DNA of 64,000 nucleotides from Anaspis maculata (Eukaryota > Arthropoda > Insecta > Coleoptera > Scraptiidae), in NCBI GenBank assembly GCA_949128115.1, contig OX421967.1:60524855-60588854 (forward strand), given 5' to 3'. This document shows positions 1 to 9,405 of the stretch, in pieces. A program made the position numbers and the translations under genes. The notes under the pieces are model-generated. The model had not been told where the DNA came from. It did not search any database and worked only from the letters and a program-made list of their open reading frames with translations. Within the stretch, counting starts at the first letter, position 1. Each line of letters opens with the position of its first letter.

Positions 1-180
1 ATCGAATGCGGTTGTGTTGATTTGCACTGGATGGAGAGGTACCTCAGTACCTATTTACATAAAAAACTGTTATGGTGATAGCGCAGAATTGATAAAATAA
101 TCTTAGCTGGAGAAGACTAGTTCACTCCTGCTACGAGAGGGGGCGTTCAATTTATTATTCACCACATTTCCAGGTGCCAC

Positions 181-191
181 TATACATAAAA
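181..191 (+). promoter_or_regulatory. TATA-like box of ZF1
   Basis: TATACATAAAA lies about 190 bp upstream of the split start codon. The same box sits at the same distance in ZF4 (23747) and ZF7 (52736), and in near-identical form on the minus strand for ZF2, ZF5 and ZF8. That conservation in position and sequence is the evidence; no transcript data support it. Confidence 0.5.
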
Positions 192-373
192 CGCTCATTG
201 TTTCTCCCTACTGACATCATGTTATCAATTCTGTTCCATATCACCATGAGTGGTTCTCATAATAAGGTATACTTAGGTAATGAGGTACTTTTCCCAAGCG
301 ATTCAACATAATCTTATTCGAAACCAAACCTTTCACAAACTTTGAAGTCTAACGAAGAAATTCCACATCTGCC

Positions 374-1280
374 ATGTAAGTTCTGTACCTATTTATTTCA
401 TGAATTAGGTATACATTAACATACACGTAACAATAAATGTAGGTCGAACCAACCGGAGACTGCAGCAAGGCTCGGATGTGCACAATGTCCCTATGAAACC
501 GAATGGAGTTTCCAGCTTGACCATCACGTTCGAAGACAACACGAAACGGTTTACCAAGCGGAATTGTTCCACGCAATCTTCGAACCACAGCTCCACTGTT
601 GCGATTCGTGCAAATTCAAAAGTTTTCATCAACTCGATGTATACGAACATTGCGTTCGAGAACACAAGCCCAAGGTCGATGAGGACGGGACTGACGTCCA
701 TCAAGATAACGGGTGTTGTGAACAATTCGGATGCTTCCCGGGTTGCAAATTCAAAACGTTCTCTATTCTCCCTGCTGCGAAGCATTACGACTGCTGTGAA
801 ATGGTGGAAAGAGCTACAGAAGTGAGATGTGAAGATGCTTCTCGGCCGATCAGATCTGAAAGAAATTTCAACCGATGTGCTGCAGTGTCGTCGATTCCAT
901 ATGATTGCGCGATGTGCAACTTCACAACCAAATACAAAAAATCACTCCAGCGGCATGTCATGTCGCAACACGCTGATCCTGAAGATATCGTCTGGTACCG
1001 CTGTCGAAATTGTTCGTTTAAAACTAAATACAAAGGCAATTTGAAAGTACACTCTCTGCAACATGCCAATCCAGACGAAATTGAATGGCAGAAATGCGAC
1101 AAATGTTCCTATCAAACCAAGAAGCACAACAGCAATTTAAAAGACCACATGTTAACACATACTCCCATTGAAGAAGTTGATTGGCACAAATGCAATAAAT
1201 GCTCGTTCAAAACTAAACGGAAGCGTGATTTGAAGAGGCACCATATTCTGCAACATGCTAATATAGAAGAAATTGAATAG
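374..1280 (+). CDS. ZF1: C2H2 zinc-finger protein, 279 aa, split start codon
   Basis: CDS is join(374..375,443..1280). The start codon is AT at the end of exon 1 plus G at the start of exon 2; intron 376-442 has GTAAGT and a TGTAG acceptor. Seen in the protein: C2H2 fingers at C13/C16/H29/H34 and C54/C57/H70/H75, a C2HC finger at C98/C102/H115/C119, then four array fingers (YDCAMC, YRCRNC, QKCDKC, HKCNKC) joined by linkers such as HANPDEIEW instead of the classic TGEKP. C2H2 arrays usually bind DNA in the nucleus; the target is unknown. The reading frame ends at TAG 1278-1280, where paralogues ZF4 and ZF7 have TGG, so it is shorter at the C terminus. It has the fewest fingers of the family. 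Its upstream half-promoter matches that of ZF4 and ZF7, which are paired head to head with a minus-strand gene, so a partner probably lies left of the window. Confidence 0.85.
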
Positions 1281-2439
1281 CATAAAAGTGACATAAGCTC
1301 CCATCAAATCAAACTGGGAGGATGTGTAGAACAAAACATGTTACGAATACAGGTGTCACCAACGGTATAAGTGTCGCAAAAACGGTTCTTGAGCAGAACA
1401 AGAATAACAGCAGAAAGAAACATGGAAGTTGAACAATATCAAGTATTCTGAGAAACCTTGAGGTGAAAGACATAAATGTTTGCTGTACTTGGAGCCAATA
1501 AAATTTGAATTAATCAAATCATCAACAAAAATGAAGCGGAACAATATCAAAAACTACAAGAAATGTATGACAACTTCACTCAAAAGTGATATGTTGGCGA
1601 TATTCTTGACGAAAACGAAGTAGTAATGGTTCGATAATTTTCATTGCGAAGTCTTTCTGGGCTGAACGCGAAACTTACCTGTTCAAGAAAAGTATTTTCA
1701 ATTTGTTGTTCTGTTCATACTGTTATAAAATTGAATTTTAATAAAAAGCAGCTGAATATGTCTCTAGTTAAGTTGCAATCGCTCTACTGAACCGCCATAT
1801 CCTCTCCAGTTCCAAACTCACAGGGACAAACTATGAGAGCCGCCCCCGACATTTTTAACACGATGGATGTTTTGACAAAGCATTCGCTCGTTGTGGCCCA
1901 ATTGATTAGGTGATAACTGCGGCCTCATCCCGAAGAATTTCTCAAATGTTGCCTCTGAATACATATTAATTTGCAAAAAACTCGAGCAGTAATTGATATG
2001 CTCACCCAAATTAGTTGGATAGCAGTTGTTGACATCAAATGGATCCAGTTTTTGACAGGTCGAAACAAGCATTGATTGCAGAGAAATACGACATTATCAG
2101 GTTATTTATTCAAATTTATAACTATTTGTGAACCCTTGGCGAGTCATAGTTTTTCAATGATCAGTAATGAAAATTTCATTCAAAATTATAAATAGTATCA
2201 ATCCAGAGTTGAAAAGTTGGTGACATATCGACTGTACCACCTCGTCTTCCCCAGAACCTTTCTCATTTCTGGTGGAAATAGGCAGCTCCAAAGTCGCTTT
2301 TACCTTCCCGAGGTCTTCCTTTAGGCTTTTGCTATTCTCTGTCTAACAATGTGACACTTGTCTCGGCTACCCACTAATATCACGTCGTCAAGTCGTCTCA
2401 ACACCTCTTCCAGAATTGACAGGTTTTGATCAAAGTGAG

Positions 2440-2560
2440 CTGCACAAATACGGTTCCATCGCTACGCCTAGAGCTCTATCGATGGAGCTTTATTAAGACC
2501 GAAAGGAATCCGGACGAACCAATAGAGCTCTCCACAAAAAAACTAGGAACTGGGTAGTCC
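2440..2560 (-). pseudogene. Ty3/Gypsy reverse transcriptase fragment
   Basis: The minus strand reads LYWFVRIPFGLNKAP, which matches the conserved core of Ty3/Gypsy reverse transcriptases just before the catalytic YLDD block. About 200 bp around it also resembles 12780-12950. There is no long open frame and no LTR was recognised. It is a dead fragment. Confidence 0.55.
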
Positions 2561-2639
2561 ACACAAAGCCGGAATTAATCGAAAAGCGAAGCCCATGGCG
2601 AAGTTGACGGCTCCAGTACAGTCCAGAGTCTTCTCACGT

Positions 2640-2800
2640 AGTCCGTGAGACTATGTAAGGAGATAGTCAACGTTCTTATTACGACCACTCTATTCCGGCA
2701 AATTCCTGCATCTGTTGCTAGTCTATTCGCAAGGGTTCCAGCAGATTCGTGACTAATCCGACAAGCTTTCGAAGTATCCAACGGCTCTTCCGGCATCTGT
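2640..2800 (-). pseudogene. Conserved ORF fragment of unknown family, copy 1
   Basis: Part of a minus-strand frame (2575-2841) that reads CRISHESAGTLANRLATDA and onwards. The same frame recurs at 38160-38330 with a few substitutions. Frame conservation between two diverged repeat copies hints that it was once coding, perhaps from a retroelement polyprotein. I do not recognise the family. Confidence 0.3.
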
Positions 2801-3179
2801 ACATATCTGTGGCTTACACTGAACCCCGGTGTCCCCAGCAATTAGCTGATTGACTTGGCTCTTCAAAATGCCTAACACCTACCCTTGAAACGATCGTTTT
2901 CTTGAGAACTTCACGCTCTTTGGAGACGATACTTCCGTTAAAATTCACTGGAACAGGTAGAAGCTACTGCTACTGGAAATTAATGCCTCAATTTATAGGT
3001 AAGATGTTAATGAACTTGGCTCAATTCTTGTGGGCGAATTGGTTTGTATCCATCAAATGAATACAAAAGCCATTTTTGGCTCAATTTTCATCAAAATTGG
3101 ATTCGACACGTTTTGCGTGCTTGCTTCTCATTTGCCGTACGGACAATTTCTCGCAAGAATAATGACACAACGAGTGCAC

Positions 3180-3960
3180 AAAGGAGCCATTGTGAACTCG
3201 AATCACAAGGAGGGCTTGTTACACTTGGAGATACAAAAGGATTCAATATAGGGCATGGAAAAACAATGAACACAAGGCTGATTTCTTAGATTTCTGGAAG
3301 CCACGAAAAGAGGCCAGCTATCATTGCTCCAAACACGACATAAAGACAAAAGGAGGCTTACTGGAGTTCTGGGAGCCAAGAAAATATAGTTAAAAGGGAA
3401 CTGGCTCAGCAGGGCTTGAAACGAAACATGAAGACCAAGTTACAATAGAGTCCAATAGAGCTTTGAATAACAAAGAAAGACATAAAAGCGCTTACCAGGA
3501 GTAAAAAGCTTGAAGAAGGCACAAGGGGGCTCATCAGAGCTTCAAAAGACACATCAAGACGCAAGGGAGACCGACAGGACTCCGGATAGCACACGAAGAC
3601 ACAAAGTTGCTTATTAAAGCTCCGAAAGCCGAGAAAACATGGAAGGGAGTCGAGCAGGGCTTCAGACGACTTCAAAGGCACAGGCAGGAGAACCAATAGG
3701 GCTCTGAACAGCTCAGGAAAAGAAAATGGTCGTCGATAGAGTTCCGAAGGTCAAGGAAAGTAACAAGGAGGCCCAGGATAGGGCTTATGACACATGAATG
3801 CACAAGATGTCGTAATGGAAATCTGAAAGCGATGACAAAATATGAGGAGGCCCATCAGAGCTTGACATAAAGGCACAATGGGGCGAGAAGGTGGATCAGC
3901 TGAGCAGCCGAGATTCCATAGGACTTCAAAACAGCTTCGGGTGAAAAGGCACAGCGAGAA
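3180..3960. repeat. Degenerate minisatellite in ZF2 3' flank
   Basis: A run of imperfect units, roughly 45-70 bp each, with recurring pieces such as CAGGGCTTC, GACACAAGG and AGAGCTTC. The same kind of array lies at 20590-21000 downstream of ZF3. The whole stretch 3100-4560 is homologous to 20545-21660. No gene seen. Confidence 0.55.
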
Positions 3961-4620
3961 GATTTTGCTATTGGCTTGCTGGCGGCAAGAAGGAGCTTGG
4001 AGAACAGAACACACCTCAATGAGCGGAGACCTTGGGAGAATAAGGAGCGGAGTTTGAGGCTCCCGAATAGGTTGATAATGGGGAATGGGCTGTTTCGAAG
4101 AAAATTGAGAAGCCCAGATGGAAAACCTGAAGTTTTGCAATTCGTGCTTTTCAAGAAACAAGCGCGAAGAGATCCCGAGAGAGGCGATCGATTGCCTGAT
4201 AACACCATGGAGTGAACAATACGCTAGCAAACGAACGCGGAGACATTTGATCATTTGAGTGTAAAATGAGGAGGAAATGGCGGTTGGTAGAGCTATTGCA
4301 ACTAAACTGGGGACATCTGAGCTGGTTTTTTTTATTAAAATTCAATTTCACAATACTTTGAACAAAACAACAAATTGGAAAAATTACTTTTTTGAACAGG
4401 TAAGTATTGTTGAACGCTGTTTGAGTTCCGACCAAAATGACTTGACTATAATAATAATAATAATTGAACCGTTGATAGTTTTCGTCGAGGATATCGCCAA
4501 CATTTCACATTAGAGTAAAGTTGTCATATACATTGCTTCTAGTTTTTGACACTGTTCTGTTTCATTTTGTTTGATCGTATGATCAATTGAAAGCCTTTTT
4601 TGCCCGGGCATACATTTATG
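3961..4620. other. Conserved 3' flank of minus-strand ZF genes
   Basis: This non-coding segment directly follows ZF2 (minus strand). It is shared with the 3' flanks of ZF3 (21000-21660), ZF5 (44550-45060) and ZF8 (59650-60150), and in relic form at 12990-13200. Recurrent landmarks are TTGGCTTGCTGGC and GGATATCGCCA followed by TTTGAGTG. It may hold 3' UTR and polyadenylation signals of the minus-strand genes. Confidence 0.5.
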
Positions 4621-5770
4621 TCATTGTTCTCGTTCAACTTCAATGTTGCTTTCAATTACCGTGTTTTGCTTGCTGGCCTTTTTTGCGTCACACTTGCCGT
4701 TGGTGACACGTTTATTCATATCATGTTTTTCTGTACAGTCTTTCCGCTTAGTTTCATGGGAGCTTCTATCACTTTTGTGCCATTCAATCTCTTCTGGATT
4801 GACATGTTGCAGATTGTGCCTTTTCAAATTACCTTTATGTTTAGTTTTAAACGAGCATTCATTGCATTTGTACCAATGAACTTTTTCACTGGTAGCATGT
4901 ATCAACATGTGCTGTTTCAGATGGTTGTCTTGCTTCTTAGTTTGATAGGAACATTTGTCGCATTTTTGCCATTCAATTGCTTCTGGATTAGCATGTTTCA
5001 ACATGTGTCGTTTTAAACCGCCCTTCATCTTAGCTCGAAAGGAGCAATTGTCACAGTTGTGCCATTTAATATGTTCCGGATTATCATGTTTCAGCAAGTG
5101 TGTTTTCAAACAGTGTTTGTGTTTAGTTTTATACGAACAATTTCCACAGTTGTACCAGACGATATCTTCAAGATTAGCGTGTTGCGACATGACATGCCGT
5201 GGCAGTGATGTTCTGTATTTGGTTTTGAAGGAGCACGTCGCACAATGATATGTAATCGATGACAGTGCAGCACAGTGGTCTAAATTTCTCTCCGATTTGA
5301 TTGGCCGAGAAGCATCTTGGCATCTTACTTCTGTAGCTCTTTCCACCATTTCACAGCGGTCGTAATGCTTTGCAGCAGACATGATAGAGAACGCTTTGAA
5401 TTTGCAACCCGGGAAGCATCCGAACTGTTCACAATAACCGTCATCTTGATGGACGGTTCCGTCCTTGTTGACCTTGAGCTTGTGTTCTCGAACGCAATGT
5501 TCGTATACATCGAGTTGATAGAAACTTTTAAATTTGCACGCATTGCAACAGTGAAGCTGTGGTTCGAAGATTGCGTGGAACAATTCCGCTTGGTAAACCG
5601 TTTCGTGTTGTCTTCGAACGTGATGGTCAAGTTGGAAACTCCATTGGGTTTCATAGGGACATTGTGGACATGTGAGCATTGCTGCCGTCTCCGGTTGGTT
5701 TGACCTGCATTTGTAAGTGATATGTTAGTGTCAAATACATAAAATGTAGGTATAGGTACGCTACTTACAT
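4621..5770 (-). CDS. ZF2: C2H2 zinc-finger protein, 361 aa
   Basis: CDS is complement(join(4621..5704,5769..5770)) with a 64-nt intron that splits the ATG as AT/G, exactly as in the seven paralogues. The N-terminal part carries the family module of two C2H2 fingers and one C2HC finger (FGCFPGCKFK...KHYDRC). Five array fingers follow (YHCATC, YNCGNC, HNCDNC, QKCDKC, YKCNEC), then a dead finger reading HKSDRSSHETK in which both zinc-binding cysteines are serine. It has the longest C-terminal tail of the family, about 40 residues of basic, unstructured-looking sequence. It occupies the position of ZF5 and ZF8 in the repeating unit. A DNA-binding nuclear role is inferred from the finger array only. 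Confidence 0.85.
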
Positions 5771-5950
5771 GATAGATATTGAATTTTTTAGGTTAATCTT
5801 CAAATTTTATAAAAAGCTCAGTTTTGAGTTAGACTCTGTTGATTCGCACTGGAGAGGTACCTATCTGCAATTTGCCTAAGAAACAGGTATGGTGATATGA
5901 TAGGACTAATGAAATAATCTTGATAGAATTAAGAAAAGAACAATAAACGT

Positions 5951-5960
5951 CTTAGGTATA
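5951..5960 (-). promoter_or_regulatory. TATA-like box of ZF2
   Basis: On the minus strand this reads TATACCTAAG, about 180 bp upstream of the split start codon, aligned with TATACATAAG of ZF5 and ZF8. It is followed upstream by the shared GGTGCCAC-type and CTCACCACAT-type elements. Confidence 0.45.
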
Positions 5961-6130
5961 GTGGCACCTGGAGATGTGGTGAGTAGAACATCAAGCGCTC
6001 TCTCACGTTGCAGGAGTGTACCAGTGTTCTTCGGTTTAAATACTAGTCGTTCTGCAATTTTGCCGATATAACTGAATAGGTACTGATTTGACAGTGGAGT
6101 ATTTGTGGGAGTATTATTTAGCCCAGATAT

Positions 6131-7190
6131 GCTGAATATTGTCTCTAGCGCTTTACCAGCCGGTAGGACCTACGGTCACACCTGTCGGAAACTATACCAC
6201 TTTATGGAAGGGTTGCTGAAGGTTTCACCATTATCTGGTGTCTTGAAAGGTAGCTGAAAACAAGGTGTCCGAAAGTCCAAAGCTACTTGCAGGGTATTGA
6301 ATCGGTTTGACACTCCCTATGGCTGTCCGAAATACCAAGAAACAAACTTACTCAAGTTTATGAACAAAACACTCACTTCAACCCCGTTAAACAATCATCA
6401 TTTGATTACAATGGAAGATAAACTTGCCTGGGTGCTTTCTTCTCTTGTCACTGATGCACGACAATTGTTCATGACTAATTTGGCACTATTGTTAATAATT
6501 ACTACTTCACGACAAATAAAAATCTTCCGCAGCCAACACATCGGTTCATGTCGAACGCCACGACGCCAATCCTTTTAACTCCCGTCTTTGCTTGCCAGAC
6601 CGATTCTTTCTCCCACCCCCTCTCTCAAGCTTCACGACCCCTGGCCTACAAGCCGGCTCCTCTGGACTACGGTGCGACTCTAGCATCCTCCCTCGTGCCA
6701 TTTCTTTCTCTCACAATATCGCCCGTAATCCTTATTTATTCAGTAAAATTTAATTCTTTTTCGTGATTTTAAGAATACTTGTATTGAAAAAAAAAACATA
6801 AATGTTATGAAGGCGATCCAGGATTGAACTGAAAAACTTTCAGGATCGATGGATCTTCGAAAAATAACGAGACTTTTACCATTCAAATAATTTATTCCAA
6901 ATTTTGTACAAATAGTTGTATCATACGTATTTATAATCTACCGGTGATCAGGTTTCGAGATGTTTTCCAGACATTCAGGCTGAATTTATCTTGAAAACAA
7001 AAGATACAAGCGTACTTTTGCGAGAGAAACGTACGCTGTTACGCTGAAACTTGCGTAACAGCAGGTTCGAACGTAACAAGGTAACGAAAAATAGACAAAT
7101 CCGAACGAACTCCCACACCGTTCCATACATCGATGCAACAAGAAAACTGCATATTTAAGTATCAAGACAGCTTGATACGGGCTTCGAATG
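6131..7190. other. No gene recognised
   Basis: Short open frames only, with no recognisable domain. The stretch contains a poly-A tract near 6787 and an AT-rich tail. It may be retroelement debris leading into the integrase fragment that follows, but I see nothing that proves it. Confidence 0.3.
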
Positions 7191-7199
7191 ACACCAAGT

Positions 7200-7476
7200 C
7201 GAGACCCGTAACAGAAGCCCGGCGGAAGACATTTTGAGCTCTCTCGGAATGTCCACGAGAATCATCATCACTGACAAAGTGACACCCTTCACCTCGAAAG
7301 AATTCGTATTGTTCTGCGAAACGAATCAAATCACAGTTATTCCACAACGCAACACCGCGAGGCAAAGGCCAAACAGAGGAACAATCAACAAACAGCCTTG
7401 GATGCCATCCGAACGAAATGCAGAGGAAGAGACGAGCTTGACACCACATGATCTGTTGTTCGGCTATCAACTATAA
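7200..7476 (+). pseudogene. Ty3/Gypsy integrase catalytic-core remnant
   Basis: The frame from 7234 contains STRIIITDKVTPFTSKEF and, near its end, LTPHDLLFGYQL. Both are characteristic of the retroviral-type integrase core (the second catalytic aspartate region and the later conserved LLFG block). The stretch between them is shortened and disrupted and no catalytic glutamate context can be aligned. No other pol domain or LTR was recognised nearby. It is a decayed copy. Confidence 0.6.
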
Positions 7477-7974
7477 TTCGCCCTAGCAAAAGAGCGGTCG
7501 TGGAGTGAAAAGAAACCGAAAAGAGCTCGACGTGAAATAATACCAACCTGGTTCTCTGCGAGGAGAGTGCCGTTGGCGAACCACTCACAAATGGCGTGGG
7601 TACTGTAACGGTACAACCCCTTTTTCCTAACCCTTCAGTTGACATTCCGGCGTGATCGTCTAACAAATGTATAAACCCATACTTAACTGCTGTCTGGCCT
7701 CTTACAGTAGATTCACAACACTGAGGTGGACTCCGCTAATAGAGCCACCCCTTTTCCTTCACTAACCCTTTCACTGGCCCTGTCAAAGAAAGTGACAGTA
7801 CGAGAAGCTCCACTGATAGAGTCCCATTTCACTTTCCACTACGTTGTCAAATTAATTCATAACCGCTTGTTCTTTCATTGATAAGTGACACAAGAGAATA
7901 GGTACTAAACAGAGAGACATAACACGAAAGTCAACCACAATCCTGTTTATTACAACAAAGTCATAACAGAGATA

Positions 7975-9403
7975 GTGGGGGCACTAGGTGAATGAACCTT
8001 GCAAATGGTGATGAAAGCATGAAATTCGGTACACATACTCAGAATGAGCACCTCTCTTAGATAAGAGGTGGAGCCACGCCGAATTTTCACCGGAAGGGGG
8101 CTCGGGGGGCTCCTGAAAGTTGAAGGTACTAGGGCTCCCACCAAACCGCTTACCAGTTCGTTTTATCAATTAAAAAGGAAACTCATGAATATATCGTGAA
8201 AATTGACGACGTTTATCGCTTTGTCCCGGGAATTTTTCATGATGAAAAAAAATAAGTTCTTTGGCAGAACACACAAATTGGTTTTATTTTATTTTCACCT
8301 ACAAAGAATTAATAAGGAGATGTGCAACACGTTGATTCCCACAAATTCGTATCTTCTGAATTCGTTTGTGGAGTCAAAATTTTGATGGTGTATTTTCTTG
8401 AAGAGGGGCATTCCAAAGAGTAAGCTATTTTCAACACTAAGTTCAAACAGAATTTTTTCAATGTTCTGAATCGAAATTACTGAATTCCTTCCAGCAATGC
8501 ATACCCTGAACCCTTCTTTGGAAGTACCGCGTGCGATTGAACGTGGAGTAAGTCCTGAAACACTATCAGAATTTTTCTTCTGTGATGCTACTATCCACTC
8601 TCGACCGGGGAAATTAGGTTCCTACACAGCATGCGAGGAGTGTATACACGATGCAGGGTATTTTCTCGGTTCAGTCAAATTTTTCATGATTGAAATTGTG
8701 TCATAATATTGAAATAACGTGTATACACTCCGCGCATGCTGTGTAGGAACCTAATTTCCCCGGTCGAGAGTGGATAGTAGCATCACAAAAGAAAAATTCT
8801 GATAGTGTTTCAGGACTTACTCCACGTTCAATCGCACGCGGTACTTCCAAAGAAGGGTTCAGGGTATGCATTGCTGGAAGGAATTCAGTAATTTCGATTC
8901 AGAACATTGAAAAAATTCTGTTTGAACTTAGTGTTGAAAATAGCTTACTCTTTGGAATGCCCCTCTTCAAGAAAATACACCATCAAAATTTTGACTCCAC
9001 AAACGAATTCAGAAGATACGAATTTGTGGGAATCAACGTGTTGCACATCTCCTTATTAATTCTTTGTAGGTGAAAATAAAATAAAACCAATTTGTGTGTT
9101 CTGCCAAAGAACTTATTTTTTTTCATCATGAAAAATTCCTGGGACAAAGCGATAAACGTCGTCAATTTTCACGATATATTCATGAGTTTCCTTTTTAATT
9201 GATAAAACGAACTGGTAAGTGGTTTGTTGGGAGCCCTAGCACCTTCAACTTTCAGGAGCCCCCCGAGCCCCCTTCCGGTGTAAATTCGGCGTGGCTCCAC
9301 CTCTTATGTAAGAGAGGTGCTCATTCTGAGTATGTGTACCAAATTTCATGCTTTCATCACCATTTGCAAGGTTCATCCCAATTTTGGCTCTTAGCGCCCG
9401 CAC
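7975..9403. mobile_element. Long palindromic (foldback) element, TA-flanked
   Basis: The left arm (about 7975-8650) is the reverse complement of the right arm (about 8720-9403), with a loop of about 70 nt. Ends are GTGGGGGCAC and GCGCCCGCAC, each bordered by TA (7973-7974, 9404-9405). The mirrored open frames (8203-8385 and 8983-9165) are a by-product of the symmetry. No transposase is encoded. A TA target is typical of Tc1/mariner-type mobilisation. Confidence 0.75.
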
Positions 9404-9405
9404 TA

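Larger units (their letters stand above)
1281..3100. other. ZF1 3' flank with ancient repeat and Gypsy debris
   Basis: 1281-1640 is ZF1 downstream sequence shared with ZF4 and ZF7, including the former C-terminal coding stretch after the early stop and an AATAAA near 1497. From about 1740 to 2090 and again 2690-2800 it matches the sequence on both sides of the Polinton downstream of ZF4 (25600-25684, 37717-37960 and 38175-38320). This gives the Polinton-free version of that locus. 2360-2560 is a Gypsy reverse-transcriptase remnant, listed separately. Confidence 0.7.

Noticed and set aside
405..785. Antisense frames over the ZF genes (for example 405-785, 4600-5016, 22154-22510)
   Set aside because: They recur in every copy because the sense strand is conserved; the sense frames carry the zinc-binding residues and the splice sites.
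478..825. +1-shifted frame MKPNGVSSLTITFEDNTKR in all ZF copies
   Set aside because: It overlaps the real finger frame, has no independent support and ends where the conserved N-terminal module ends.
7234..7476. Integrase remnant as a missing Polinton integrase
   Set aside because: It lies 18 kb outside the element, is broken, and its motifs fit Ty3/Gypsy integrase.
8203..9165. Mirror-image 60-aa proteins in the 7975-9403 palindrome
   Set aside because: Identical sequence on opposite arms is explained by the inverted repeat; no known domain.
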